A DNA stretch of 64,000 nt from Akkermansiaceae bacterium UBA2367 (GTDB taxonomy: Bacteria > Verrucomicrobiota > Verrucomicrobiia > Verrucomicrobiales > DEV007): the NCBI GenBank assembly GCA_002344525.1, contig DDTJ01000088.1, positions 51,303 to 115,302 of the forward strand, read 5' to 3'. How positions within the stretch are numbered: position 1 is the first letter of the stretch; each line of letters begins with the position of its first letter. The notes under the pieces were generated by a model. It saw only the letters and a program-made list of their open reading frames with translations. It was not told where the DNA came from and ran no database searches. Shown in pieces: positions 26,901 through 34,682 of the stretch. Made by a program: the position numbers and the translations under genes.

Positions 26901-27066
26901 GGCTTGCTCCGGGGAGGCTCGCCGAGACCTGGATGGTCGGAAACTCGACCTGCGGCAGGGGAGCCACGGGCAGTTGCGGAAAGGCGACGAGCCCGACGAG
27001 GAAGATCCCGATCGTCAGCAAGGCCGTGGCCACAGGACGGCGGATGAACGGATCGGAGAGGCTCAT
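23941..27066 (-). CDS. RND efflux pump permease (MdtB/MdtC-like, HAE1 family)
   Basis: A 1,041-residue inner-membrane proton antiporter exporting drugs or other hydrophobic compounds through a tripartite complex. It opens with the standard MSLSDPFIRRPVATALLTIG. The first periplasmic loop (FPTIQVSASLPGASPETM) follows. The helix-4 proton-relay motif is GFVIDDAIVMLENIYRHIEE with both Asp residues, and the matching Lys region is in the C-terminal half (GILLLIGIVKKNAIMMID). Twelve helices and two large loops fit the family, and length is normal. The adaptor gene immediately upstream overlaps by four bases (ATGA). No outer-membrane channel gene is nearby, so it probably borrows one. Confidence 0.94.
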   Translation of the reverse strand: MSLSDPFIRRPVATALLTIGIFLVGLVAFPQLPVAPLPQVEFPTIQVSASLPGASPETMSSTVATPLENQFSRIPGITQMTSSSRLGSVSITIQFDLDVSIDGAAQDVQSAINAAAGQLPVDLPSPPSYRKVNPSDAPIIILSLVSDVLPLTEVSDYGNNVIAQQLSQLPGVAQVDIMGERKPAIRVQVDPAKLAALGLGLDDVRGVIASSTVNSPKGSLNGPRQSLSIYANDQLLDAGPYNDLILAYRNGAPIRIRDVGRAVEGPEQSRSAALMSNQRGIGIMIRKQSDANVIDTINHIRALLPELQAAIPPAMSIEIQTDRSRTIRSSVEEVELHLALTVVLVTLVVFLFLRNVRATLIASAVVPISIVATFAIIYLLGFSLNNLSLMALTISVGFVIDDAIVMLENIYRHIEEGMKPLQAALKGAAEIGFTILSITFSLIAVFIPVLLMGGIVGRLFREFAVTVTVAVLVSGFVSLTFVPMMCAKFLRHHEAPDRRTLPGWLDDRLERFFAGVERIYEKGLRVVLRHQALTLLSLVATVALTGWVFVRMPKGFFPLQDTGMISVTAEASPDISFPAMYQHAETIGAILMADPGIAAFTNRVGTGGRSQGGSNSSRYWVTLKDRSERDPASVIIARLKEATADIPGVTVFFQAQQDLNVGGLSSKTQYQYTLRDVDVDRLNEWSPRILDTLRTLPQLHDVTSDQESTAPALNIEIDRQAASRFGIQTQAINALLYNAFGERQVTQFYTQVSQYKVIIEVPPELQSDPSTFDKLFLKSPITGGQVPLSSLITFDTASTKSLSVNHLGQYPAVTISFNLSPDVALGDAVTAIEGAVGEMQIPPGLSGSFQGSAQAFQSSLKSQPYLILAAIVAIYLILGMLYESFIHPLTILSTLPSAGLGALLTLWAFGYDVGVIAIIGILLLIGIVKKNAIMMIDFAIEAERDRGIAAHEAIFEACLKRFRPITMTTLAAMIGGIPLALGHGDGSELRQPLGYAIVGGLVLSQALTLFTTPVVYLFFDRLMKRRKTERAPEKALVQQTV

Positions 27067-28193
27067 AGCGGGATTTCTCTTCGTTTGACGAGAGCACCGG
27101 GCTTCAGCTTGCCTTGTCCTTCCCGGACGACTTCGTCGCCTGCGTCCAAGCCCTTCTCGATGATCGTCCAGCCATCGAGGGTCGGGCCGGTGACGAGGTT
27201 GCGGGCCTCCACGGTGTTGTCCTCCTTGATGAGGTAGGCGAAGGGGCCGTCGAGCCCGGGCTGGACGGCCTCGGAGGGTACGGCCTTCGCATGCGCGCGG
27301 GTGTCCACGAGGACGCGGGCGGAGACGAACTGGCCGGGCCAGAGCGCCAGCGCTTCGTTCGCGAACCGCGCCTTGAGCCGGAGGGTGCCGGTGGACAGGT
27401 CGATCTGGTTGTCGACCAGCTCCAGCTCGCCAGCGTCGAGGACGCCGCCTCCGTCGCCCAGCGCCTCCACTTTCAGGGCCTCGGCCCCCGACCGCATATG
27501 GGTACGGAGGGCGGCGAAATGTTGTTGTGGCAGGGTGAACACGACCGTCACGGGCTGGAGCTGGGCGAGATGGACAATCCCCGCCGTCTGGTTCGCGGTG
27601 ACGAGATTGCCCACATCCACCTGGCGGATCCCCGTGCGCCCGGAGATGGGCGCCCGCACCGTGGCGTATTCCAGATCGAGGCGGGCGCTCGAAATGGAGG
27701 CGGTGTCGGCCTTGATCGCCGCTTCGAGCTGCGCCACGAGGGCGGAGGCCTGTTCGAGAGCCTGCTGGCTGACCGACTGGCTTTTCACCAGCGCCTCCAT
27801 GCGGGTCAGGTCCTGCTGCGCGCTGACGAGGAGCGCCTCGTTCTGCGCCTTGCGCGCGGTGGCGAGTGCGAGCGCCGCTTCGTAGGGTCGGGGATCGATG
27901 CGAGCGAGGACGTCCCCTTTCTCCACCATGCTGCCCTCGGTGAATTCGATCTGCTCAAGAATCCCACCGACCCGCGGGCGAACCACCACGGTGTTGTAGC
28001 CTTGCACCGTTCCGAGACCCGAGAGCCAGATCGGAACATCCCGGGTGACGACCTTCGTGGCGAGGACGGGAACTGCGGACGGCGGAGGCGGTGCGGCCGC
28101 AGGCTTGGTCTCCGTGGCTCTGCTTCGCCAAAACACCACCCCACCGGCGATCCCAAGGATCAGGGCCATGAAAATCCATCGTTTTCCTCTCAT
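27063..28193 (-). CDS. RND efflux periplasmic adaptor subunit (MdtA/HlyD-like)
   Basis: A 376-residue membrane-fusion protein linking the permease to an outer-membrane channel. From ATG 28193 it has an N-terminal membrane anchor or signal (MALILGIAGGVVFW) and a Pro-rich linker. The lipoyl/barrel block (VVTRDVPIWLSGLGTVQGYN, VVVRPRVGGILEQIEF, GDVLARIDPRPYEAAL) precedes a helical hairpin (about residues 120-180) and the second barrel half (YATVRAPISGRTGIRQVDVG). A C-terminal beta domain ends with VVREGQGKLKPGA. The frame is open 47 codons upstream without family sequence. It overlaps the permease gene start by four bases. Confidence 0.92.
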   Translation of the reverse strand: MRGKRWIFMALILGIAGGVVFWRSRATETKPAAAPPPPSAVPVLATKVVTRDVPIWLSGLGTVQGYNTVVVRPRVGGILEQIEFTEGSMVEKGDVLARIDPRPYEAALALATARKAQNEALLVSAQQDLTRMEALVKSQSVSQQALEQASALVAQLEAAIKADTASISSARLDLEYATVRAPISGRTGIRQVDVGNLVTANQTAGIVHLAQLQPVTVVFTLPQQHFAALRTHMRSGAEALKVEALGDGGGVLDAGELELVDNQIDLSTGTLRLKARFANEALALWPGQFVSARVLVDTRAHAKAVPSEAVQPGLDGPFAYLIKEDNTVEARNLVTGPTLDGWTIIEKGLDAGDEVVREGQGKLKPGALVKRREIPL

Positions 28194-28570
28194 CGTCGTT
28201 CCAATTTCAGGCGAAGTACTGCCGAGCACAAGGTCCACACTTCCGTTCCTCTCTAAATGAATGACGAGGGGAGTCGCCTCTTTATCCATGCGAAATGGTC
28301 CGGGACTGCGATGATTTGCGTCTTCGCGGGGCAAAGGTAGGGCTGTTCGGCCAAACGGACGTTCGAGCGACGCTCACCGCTGACCGGGCCGGTCAGGGCT
28401 GCCTTGGAACCCCGAATCGGTGATGGCGAGGTAGGGCGAACCGTTCCGGTGAGCCGTTGCGGAGGAATGGCGCACAGCCCCACCTTCGTCGGATCGGACG
28501 GATTGGCTGCGAGGCCAAATCCGGTCCGGTATCCGTTCCGCAATCGTTCAGATCTTTTCGGGATTTCGAA
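28194..28570. other. intergenic region with inverted repeats, no gene
   Basis: These 377 bases upstream of the efflux adaptor gene contain no supported gene. Short minus-strand frames are Pro/Arg-rich and lack start-site support. Several small inverted repeats stand out, such as GAGC-GAC-GCTC and GACCG-GGC-CGGTC around 28362-28396. The region must contain the efflux-operon promoter, which I could not place. Confidence 0.4.
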
Positions 28571-29499
28571 TTAGGCACCCAGATGTTTTTGATAAAACGG
28601 AATCAATTGCTCCAACGCCTTGCCGGTGGCCTCGGGCTGGTCGTATAGGTCGTAGTGGCTCGCACCCTGACGATCTGAAGGCTCTTCTGCTCGGAACGCG
28701 CCCGACGATAAAGCTCGAATCCATCACGGTAGGAACCGAATCCGCCCGGGATGCTCCCGATGACAATGTGCAAAGGCTGTATCAACAGGGTCTCGACGAA
28801 AGCGAAGGCATCCCAGTTCATGGCCGCACCGGTGCTGACGAAGCGCAGCTTGTTGGGGGAGCCCGGCTGCTGGCCGCGGGGCGTGGTGTAGTATTCCACG
28901 ACTTCGACGATGTCGATGTCGTTGAGGCCCGCCTGCTCGCGCTCCGCTTCCGAGTTGGGAATGTAGCCCACGATCAGCGGCTCGGCACCGCGCGCTTCCG
29001 CCGTGCGCTGCTTGCCGATGGCCTCCAGCGTCTTGATGGCGGCATCGGGCGTCATGTCGCCCTCGCGCATCAGACGGCCATAGTTGGCGCCAACAATGGT
29101 GCTGACCGCCTTGAAACGGTGGTCCGTCGCCGCTGCGCTCACGGCGTAGCCGCCACCGCCGCACACGCCCAACACGCCGATTTTCCCTTTATCGACATAG
29201 GGCAGGGTGACCAAATAATCCACCGCGCAGCGGAAGTCCTCGACGCGAGTGGCGGGGTTTTCGAGGAAGCGCGGTTCGCCACCGCTGGCGCCTTGGGTGG
29301 AGGCGTCGAAGGCCAAGTTGATGAAACCGGCTCTGGCCAGCGCCTTGCCGTAGATGGCACCCGAGGTCTGCTCCTTGCAACTGCTGATGGGATGGGCACA
29401 GACGATGGCGGCGTATTTTCCGTCTTCGGAGAACCCTTCGGGAAAATGGAGGTTTGCCGCGATTTCGATGCCGTTGTTTTGGTAGCGGATGCTTTTCAT
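28571..29499 (-). pseudogene. alpha/beta hydrolase, frameshifted before the catalytic His
   Basis: ATG 29499 opens MKSIRYQNNGIEIAANLHFP, followed by AAIVCAHPISSCKEQTSG, FDASTQGASGGEPRF and the nucleophile-elbow region IGVLGVCGGGGYAVSAAATD (Cys/Gly variant). This is the YcjY-like group of alpha/beta hydrolases. In the annotated frame the last 20 residues become RVRATTTYTTSPRPPARR and stop at 28603. One base earlier in frame the DNA reads GASHYDLYDQPEATGKALEQ then LIPFYQKHLGA with a TAA at 28573-28571, which is the expected family end including the catalytic His. So one base is missing around the CCC run at 28665-28667. It is either a real mutation or a sequencing error. Confidence 0.8.
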
Positions 29500-29622
29500 C
29501 GATGGGATGTTGATGGTGTGGTTGTTCGGAGCTTGCTAATTCTGCTTCGTTGGATTTAAACCACTAATGAACCATCACTGGGGTGATTCGGGCGATCCGT
29601 CAACAGTGAACCCACAAACCAA

Positions 29623-29664
29623 AACCCCACCCCGGCCAGAGAGGGAGTCGGCCGGGATGGGGTT
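29623..29664 (-). terminator. Rho-independent terminator of katG
   Basis: A 15-base stem with one mismatch (29623-29637 against 29650-29664, arms AACCCCACCCCGGCC and GGCCGGGATGGGGTT) and a 12-base loop. Read on the minus strand it ends in GTTTTGGTTTG. It lies 24 bases past the katG stop. Confidence 0.75.
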
Positions 29665-29688
29665 GGTCTCAGAGCTGTCCCTGTCCGC

Positions 29689-32001
29689 TCAGTGTGCGAG
29701 GTCGAAGCGGTCGAGGTTCATCACCTTGGTCCACGCGGCGACAAAGTCGTCGACGAACTTTTTCCCGGCGTCGGCGCTGCCGTAGACTTCGGCGATGGCG
29801 CGGAGTTGCGAGTTGGAACCGAAGACGAGATCGACGGAGGTGGCGGTCCATTTGACCTCGCCGGTCTTGTGGTCGCGGCCTTCGTAGAAGTGCTCGCAGA
29901 CGGGAGACACCTTCCACTCGGTGCCCTGGTCGAGCAGGTTCACGAAGAAGTCGTTCGTGAGCTGCCCGCGCCGCGCGGTGAAGACGCCGAGGTCGGGATG
30001 GCCGACGTTGGTCTCCAGCACGCGCATGCCGCCGACGAGCACGGTCATCTCCGGCGCGGTGAGGTTCAGCAACTGGGCCCGGTCGACGAGGGTCTCCGGC
30101 GCGGGGCGGTCGAGCTCGTGGCCGAGGTAGTTGCGGAAGCCGTCCTGCTTCGGTTCGAGCACGGCGAAGGACTCCGCGTCGGTGAGTTCCTGCGTGGTGT
30201 CGGCGCGTCCGGGCAAGAAGGGGACCTTCACCTCGTGTCCGGCCCGTTTCGCAGCCTCCTCGATGGCGGTGCTGCCGCCGAGCACAACGAGGTCGGCGAG
30301 GGAGACCCGCTTGCCGCCGTCCTGCCCTTCGTTGAAGTCCGTCTGGATCTGTTCGAGGACGGCGAGGACCTTGGCGAGCTGCTCGGGCTGGTTGACTTCC
30401 CAATCCTTCTGCGGAGCGAGACGGATGCGGGCTCCGTTGGCTCCGCCGCGCAGGTCGGACCCGCGGAAGGTGGAGGCCGAGGCCCAAGCGGTGGAGACCA
30501 GTTGCGGGACGGTCAGCTCCGAGGCGAGGATTTGCTTCTTCAGCGAGGCGATGTCGGCGTCTCCGACCAACTCATGATCGACGGCGGGGATGGGATCCTG
30601 CCAGAGCAGCGTCTCCTTGGGCACCTCGGGGCCGAGGTAGCGGGAGACGGGTCCCATGTCGCGGTGGGTCAGCTTGTACCAAGCCTTGGCGAAGGCCTCC
30701 TCGAATTCCCTCGGGTTCTCGAAGAAGCGGCGCGAGATCTTTCCATAGACGGGGTCCAGCTTCAGCGCGAGGTCGGTGGTGAACATGATGGGCTGGTGGC
30801 CCTTGGTCGGATCGTGGGCGTCGGGCACGGTGCCTTGGCCCGCCCCGTCCTTGGGTACCCACTGATGGGCGCCGGCGGGGCTCTTGGTCAGCTCCCATTC
30901 GTAGGCGTAGAGGTTCGAGAGGAACATGTGGGACCACCGGCTCGGGGCGCTCGTCCAAGCACCTTCGAGACCGCTGGTGATGGTGTCTCCCGCGTTGCCC
31001 TTCCCGTGCTTGTTCTTCCAGCCGAGACCTTGCTCCTCGAGCGGCGCGCCCTCGGGATCGGGACCGACATTCTCCGCGCCGGCTGCGCCGTGGGCCTTGC
31101 CGAAGGTGTGCCCGCCGGCGATGAGGGCGACGGTCTCCTCGTCGTTCATGGCCATGCGGCCGAAGGTCTCCCGGATGTCCTTGGCCGCGGCGAGGGGATC
31201 GGGATTGCCGTTCGGTCCTTCCGGGTTCACGTAGATCAGGCCCATCTGCACGGCGGCGAGGGGATTCGCCAGCTTGCGGTCGCCGCTGTAGCGCTTGTCG
31301 CCGAGCCATTCGCTTTCGGGGCCCCAATAGACATCCTGCTGGGGTTCCCAGACGTCCTCGCGGCCGCCGGCGAAGCCGTAGGTCTGGAAGCCCATCGTTT
31401 CGAGGGCGACGTTGCCGGTCAGGACCATGAGGTCGGCCCAGGATATCTTCTGCCCGTATTTCTGCTTGATGGGCCAGAGGAGGCGGCGGGCCTTGTCGAG
31501 GTTGGCGTTGTCGGGCCAACTGTTGAGGGGCGCGAAGCGCTGGGTACCGTCGGAGGCTCCGCCGCGCCCGTCGGAGACGCGGTAGGTGCCAGCGCTGTGC
31601 CAAGCCATGCGGATGAAAAGCGGTCCGTAGTGGCCGTAGTCGGCCGGCCACCAGTCCTGCGAGCTGACCATCAACTCGGCGAGGTCCTTCTTCACGGCGG
31701 CGAGGTCGAGCGTCTTGAACTCCTCGGCGTAGTTGAAACGTTCGCCCACCGGATTGCTCTTGGCGGAGTTCTGGTGGAGGATCTGGAGGTTGAGCTGGTT
31801 CGGCCACCAGTCGCGGTTCGACATGGCACTGGCGACGGTGTGCCGGTTGGGGTCTGGTTGCCCGCCCATCACGGGGCATTTGGCGATATCACCCGCCGGT
31901 TCTTTGGCTTTGGATGGAGTCGGCGGGTCCTGGGCCGAGACTATCGCGAGGGGCGCGATGACCAAGGAGGCGAGGAAGGCGGTTGGGTTTCGTCTTTTCA
32001 T
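29689..32001 (-). CDS. katG: catalase-peroxidase HPI with export signal
   Basis: A 770-residue bifunctional heme catalase/peroxidase that removes hydrogen peroxide. The distal-side motif LFIRMAWHSAGTYRVSDGRGG carries the catalytic Arg, Trp and His. GLIYVNPEGPNGNPDP holds the Tyr, and VALIAGGHTFGKAHGA the proximal heme His. The C-terminal pseudo-duplicate domain is complete. From ATG 32001 the first 24 residues (MKRRNPTAFLASLVIAPLAI then VSAQ) form a signal peptide, so the enzyme is probably periplasmic, as in E. coli O157 KatP, instead of the usual cytoplasmic KatG. It is divergent from oxyR across 129 bases, the classic peroxide-response pairing. A terminator follows. Confidence 0.95.
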   Translation of the reverse strand: MKRRNPTAFLASLVIAPLAIVSAQDPPTPSKAKEPAGDIAKCPVMGGQPDPNRHTVASAMSNRDWWPNQLNLQILHQNSAKSNPVGERFNYAEEFKTLDLAAVKKDLAELMVSSQDWWPADYGHYGPLFIRMAWHSAGTYRVSDGRGGASDGTQRFAPLNSWPDNANLDKARRLLWPIKQKYGQKISWADLMVLTGNVALETMGFQTYGFAGGREDVWEPQQDVYWGPESEWLGDKRYSGDRKLANPLAAVQMGLIYVNPEGPNGNPDPLAAAKDIRETFGRMAMNDEETVALIAGGHTFGKAHGAAGAENVGPDPEGAPLEEQGLGWKNKHGKGNAGDTITSGLEGAWTSAPSRWSHMFLSNLYAYEWELTKSPAGAHQWVPKDGAGQGTVPDAHDPTKGHQPIMFTTDLALKLDPVYGKISRRFFENPREFEEAFAKAWYKLTHRDMGPVSRYLGPEVPKETLLWQDPIPAVDHELVGDADIASLKKQILASELTVPQLVSTAWASASTFRGSDLRGGANGARIRLAPQKDWEVNQPEQLAKVLAVLEQIQTDFNEGQDGGKRVSLADLVVLGGSTAIEEAAKRAGHEVKVPFLPGRADTTQELTDAESFAVLEPKQDGFRNYLGHELDRPAPETLVDRAQLLNLTAPEMTVLVGGMRVLETNVGHPDLGVFTARRGQLTNDFFVNLLDQGTEWKVSPVCEHFYEGRDHKTGEVKWTATSVDLVFGSNSQLRAIAEVYGSADAGKKFVDDFVAAWTKVMNLDRFDLAH

Positions 32002-32077
32002 GGGGATGCGAGGGTTGGGTTTTTGGATCGGATTCAAATCGAGCCGCCAATAAATAGCAGCGCACCGTCAATGCGGC

Positions 32078-32116
32078 CAATGCATTGATCGGGTTGTTGC
32101 GATGCGAGATTCGCAT
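32078..32116. promoter_or_regulatory. palindromic sites in the katG-oxyR intergenic region
   Basis: Two palindromes sit between the divergent genes: CAATGCATTG (32078-32087) and ATGCGA-GAT-TCGCAT (32102-32116), the latter 14 bases before the oxyR start. The second has the T-N11-A form of LysR-type sites. It is probably where OxyR binds to control both genes; this is inference from position and symmetry. Confidence 0.5.
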
Positions 32117-32130
32117 GGCATGGTCCTTCG

Positions 32131-33057
32131 ATGAGAATCCATTTCGAGTTCCAGCAGTTGGAGCAATTCGTGGCCGTGGCGCGGGCGAAGAACTTCACGC
32201 GGGCGGCGGACGAGTTGAATCTCTCCCAATCCGCGCTGAGCCGCTCGATCCAGAAGCTGGAGGAGCAGCTCGGCCAGCCTCTCTTCGAGCGAAAGCCGCG
32301 CGAAGTCGTGCTCACCGATCTGGGGGAGCTCCTCCTGGAGCGTTCCAAGGAGATCCTGAAGCTCGTCGAGGACACCTTCTCCGCCTTGTCCGAGGCGAGC
32401 CTCCATGGCCGCATCCGTCTCGGGGCGATCCCCACGATCGCCCCCTACTTTCTCCCCGGCCTGTTGCGGAGCTTCGCCGAGCGGCACCCGGACGTCTCCA
32501 TCGTGGTGCAGGAGGACACCACCGCCAACCTCGTCCAGCGGTGCAGCCACGGCGAGATCGACCTCGCCATCCTTGCCTTGCCGGTGATCGCCAAGCATCT
32601 CGAAACCGAGGCGCTCTTCGACGAGGAGCTGCTCCTCGTCGTTCCGGCCGGGCATCCTCTGGAGTCGTCCGACGAGATCACTCCCGGCACGGTCGAGGGA
32701 TTCCCCTTCGTCATGCTGAACGAGGCGCACTGCCTGTCGGAGAACATCGCCTCCTACTGCCGTCGGCAATCCGTCCAGCCCGTCATCGTCGAACGCATCA
32801 GCCAACTGACCACGGTGCAGGAACTGGTCGCGCTCGGTCACGGAATCTCGATCGTTCCCGCCATGGCGCAGCGCCTCGACGGCAGCGACCGGCGGGTCTA
32901 CCGCTCCTTCGGCGGCGACAGGCCGACCCGCACGGTGACGATGGTGTGGAACCCCTACCGCTACCAGAGCAAGTGGATCAAGGCGCTCCGGGAGCACCTC
33001 CGCCACCATTGCATGAACGGTGGAACGGGGCCGCTGATTGGCGCGGATTCACGCTGA
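32131..33057 (+). CDS. oxyR: OxyR-like LysR-family peroxide sensor
   Basis: A 308-residue LysR-type regulator. Its N-terminal helix-turn-helix is FVAVARAKNFTRAADELNLS then QSALSRSIQKLEEQLG, and the linker ends in TDLGELLLERSKEILKL. The substrate domain follows from about residue 92. In it, MLNEAHCLSENIASYCRR has two cysteines nine positions apart, the spacing of the redox pair Cys199/Cys208 in E. coli OxyR, so it should sense peroxide by disulfide formation. It is transcribed away from katG, its likely main target. ATG 32131 is the first start that gives the conserved HFEFQQLEQFVAVA opening. Confidence 0.88.
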   Translation: MRIHFEFQQLEQFVAVARAKNFTRAADELNLSQSALSRSIQKLEEQLGQPLFERKPREVVLTDLGELLLERSKEILKLVEDTFSALSEASLHGRIRLGAIPTIAPYFLPGLLRSFAERHPDVSIVVQEDTTANLVQRCSHGEIDLAILALPVIAKHLETEALFDEELLLVVPAGHPLESSDEITPGTVEGFPFVMLNEAHCLSENIASYCRRQSVQPVIVERISQLTTVQELVALGHGISIVPAMAQRLDGSDRRVYRSFGGDRPTRTVTMVWNPYRYQSKWIKALREHLRHHCMNGGTGPLIGADSR

Positions 33058-33131
33058 GGTTCGTCAGGGGGTTGGATGGGTTTGACTCCAGTCCCCCCTC
33101 CGGTCCCGGCCTCCGGCGGGGAGGAGGCGGA

Positions 33132-33159
33132 GGGTTGAAAAGGAAGTTCCTAGCAGTAG
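33132..33159. repeat. dispersed GGAA-N-TTCC repeat, copy 1
   Basis: A 28-base unit (GGGTTGAAAAGGAAG followed by TTCCTAGCAGTAG) that matches 50176-50203 at 24 of 28 positions. It has an internal GGAA-G-TTCC palindrome and a GGAGG-rich lead-in. It lies 94 bases before the 133-residue unknown gene. Confidence 0.55.
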
Positions 33160-33252
33160 TTGGACGATGCGCCGTGGTGAGCCTCTGCCGTGCAACCTCT
33201 TTTTGCCCTCCTCCACCACAACCCCAAACCGTTCCAGAAAGGAACCAACATC

Positions 33253-33654
33253 ATGATAAAGAAATCCAAATCCAACGCGGCCGATGCCGCTCCCGAAGCC
33301 GGGGAATCTACCCCCACCTTGCGCGAGAACGCGGAGATCAACACCAAGATCGACGCCTACATTCGGGACAACCCGAAGTATTGGCAATACGTCCAGAACC
33401 TGCCGCGCGAGCGGTCGGAGCGGGCGATGGTCCTGACCAAAGTCCAGCAGCAGGAACGCCAGCAGAAGCTCGACCAAGGAGTCCTCCGCAAGATCGAGGG
33501 CGACCCCGAGTTGAAGCAGAGCTTGCAGGCACTCGTGAAAGACCTACCGGAAGACCAGCAGCAGAACGCCCTTGTGAAGATGGGGAGCAAAGTGCTGCGC
33601 GACATCGGCTTTTTCAAATCACGCACGCAGCAACAGGGCGGAGTGAAAGTCTGA
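33253..33654 (+). CDS. hypothetical charged, Gln-rich helical protein
   Basis: A 133-residue soluble protein without signal or membrane segment. Residues 1-30 are low complexity (Lys/Ser/Ala/Glu). From there it is almost entirely helical and charged (AEINTKIDAYIRDNPKYWQY, ERAMVLTKVQQQERQQKLDQ, PELKQSLQALVKDLPEDQQQ) with a coiled-coil flavour. I recognise no family. ATG 33253 is preferred over upstream starts because AGAAAGGA lies ten bases before it. It is monocistronic: a strong terminator begins 84 bases after its stop. The Gln-rich helices would suit a scaffold or phage-derived accessory protein, but nothing decides that. Confidence 0.65.
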   Translation: MIKKSKSNAADAAPEAGESTPTLRENAEINTKIDAYIRDNPKYWQYVQNLPRERSERAMVLTKVQQQERQQKLDQGVLRKIEGDPELKQSLQALVKDLPEDQQQNALVKMGSKVLRDIGFFKSRTQQQGGVKV

Positions 33655-33737
33655 CTGCCTCACCGCATCAGGACTGCGGCCCCGTCCGCTCCCGGCACCG
33701 CAGACCTGATTTCCCACCACCCAATCACAACTCGCCA

Positions 33738-33769
33738 CCGCCCGGAGAAACCCTCCGGGCGGTCGCGTT
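33738..33769 (+). terminator. Rho-independent terminator
   Basis: A perfect 10-base-pair stem (CCGCCCGGAG at 33738-33747 with CTCCGGGCGG at 33753-33762), five-base loop AAACC, followed by TCGCGTTTTC. It ends transcription of the 133-residue gene and insulates the sigma/kinase module that follows. Confidence 0.8.
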
Positions 33770-33882
33770 TTCAGAGAAGACGGTTGCTCTCAACTGATCC
33801 CGCAAATCAAAGGACAGCGATTTGAGACTCGGGGGAACGGAATTCCAGGCCCTTCGAAAAAGCAGGTTCGACGATTTATTCG

Positions 33883-33914
33883 GCGTAACCTATGCGGAGA
33901 AATCTCCAAGGAAC
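33883..33914 (+). promoter_or_regulatory. ECF-type promoter-like element of sigma gene 1
   Basis: GCGTAACC (33883-33890), a 14-base spacer, then TCCAAGGAAC (33905-33914), 13 bases before the sigma start. The same two blocks with the same spacer precede the adjacent kinase gene (34647-34678). GTAAC is a common -35 element of ECF sigma factors, so autoregulation is likely. Confidence 0.65.
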
Positions 33915-33927
33915 TCTTTGCTGAACA

Positions 33928-34644
33928 ATGTCCGCCAATCCCTCCACCACCCCCCGTCACTTTGCTCGCACCCGCTGGACTCTGGTGCTGCGGGCGAACG
34001 TGGAGTCGTCCGAGGGTAAGGCCGCTCTTAGCGAGCTGTGTGCAGCGTATTATCAACCGGTTTTTGTATTTTTGCGTCGCATGGGCTTTTCCGAAGATGT
34101 GGCGAGAGATCACGCACATACGTTTTTTGCGCATCTACTGGAGCGAGGCTTCCCCAATGTCAATCCCCAGCGCGGGCGATTTCGCAGCTACCTGCTCGGC
34201 GCGGTGAAATACTTCGTCGGCGATCTGAATGACCGTGCCCTCCGTGCCAAGCGCGGTGGCGATGCCGTGCATGAAACCATCGATTCCACCGATGATCATT
34301 CCGCAGTTCTTAATGTGAAAGCCCCTGCCGTCGCCACGATGCCGGAAATTTTTGATCGCGAGTGGGCCGTAGCCGTGATGAACCGCGCCTTGAGCACGCT
34401 GGCAGACGGACACGCAAAGGATCGCTTTGCAGCCCTTCGCCCTTGGCTCATGGGCGATGCGGTTGCCTCGCAGGCGGAGGCAGCACATGCGCTCAACATG
34501 TCAGAAGGCGCGTTCAAGGTTGCTGTGCATCGGTTGAGGAAGCAATTTCGCGAACTGCTGCGGAACGAAGTGGCGCAAACCCTGGACGACAACACGGACG
34601 TTGACGATGAACTGCGATACCTCTGCTCCGTGTTGGCTCGATGA
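33928..34644 (+). CDS. ECF-like RNA polymerase sigma factor, module 1
   Basis: A 238-residue sigma factor of the group that in Verrucomicrobia and Planctomycetes is encoded next to Ser/Thr kinases. Region 2 is visible as TRWTLVLRA, LCAAYYQPVFVFLRRMGFSE, ARDHAHTFFAHLLERGF and RGRFRSYLLGAVKYF. Region 4 is the helix-turn-helix SQAEAAHALNMSEGAFKVAV then HRLRKQFRELLRNEVAQTL. There is no region 1 or 3, as in ECF factors, and the protein is longer than minimal ECFs because of a linker at about 105-150. It is 38 bases upstream of kinase 1, with a shared promoter element in front of each. Start ATG 33928. It is a paralogue of the sigma factor at 41755. Confidence 0.88.
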   Translation: MSANPSTTPRHFARTRWTLVLRANVESSEGKAALSELCAAYYQPVFVFLRRMGFSEDVARDHAHTFFAHLLERGFPNVNPQRGRFRSYLLGAVKYFVGDLNDRALRAKRGGDAVHETIDSTDDHSAVLNVKAPAVATMPEIFDREWAVAVMNRALSTLADGHAKDRFAALRPWLMGDAVASQAEAAHALNMSEGAFKVAVHRLRKQFRELLRNEVAQTLDDNTDVDDELRYLCSVLAR

Positions 34645-34646
34645 GC

Positions 34647-34678
34647 GCGTAACCTTTATCGCAGGAACTCCAAGGAAC
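34647..34678 (+). promoter_or_regulatory. ECF-type promoter-like element of kinase gene 1
   Basis: GCGTAACC (34647-34654), 14 bases, TCCAAGGAAC (34669-34678), identical in both blocks and in spacing to the element before sigma gene 1. It fills the 38-base gap between the two genes and ends four bases before the kinase ATG, so a transcript from it would have almost no leader. Confidence 0.65.
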
Positions 34679-34682
34679 AAGT

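Noticed and set aside
23875..27237. Plus-strand frame of 1,120 codons opposite the efflux permease
   Set aside because: Pure mirror of a well-supported RND gene; Asp/Gly/Glu-rich with no motif.
29692..32088. Plus-strand frame of 798 codons opposite katG
   Set aside because: Mirror of katG with its full set of catalytic motifs on the other strand.
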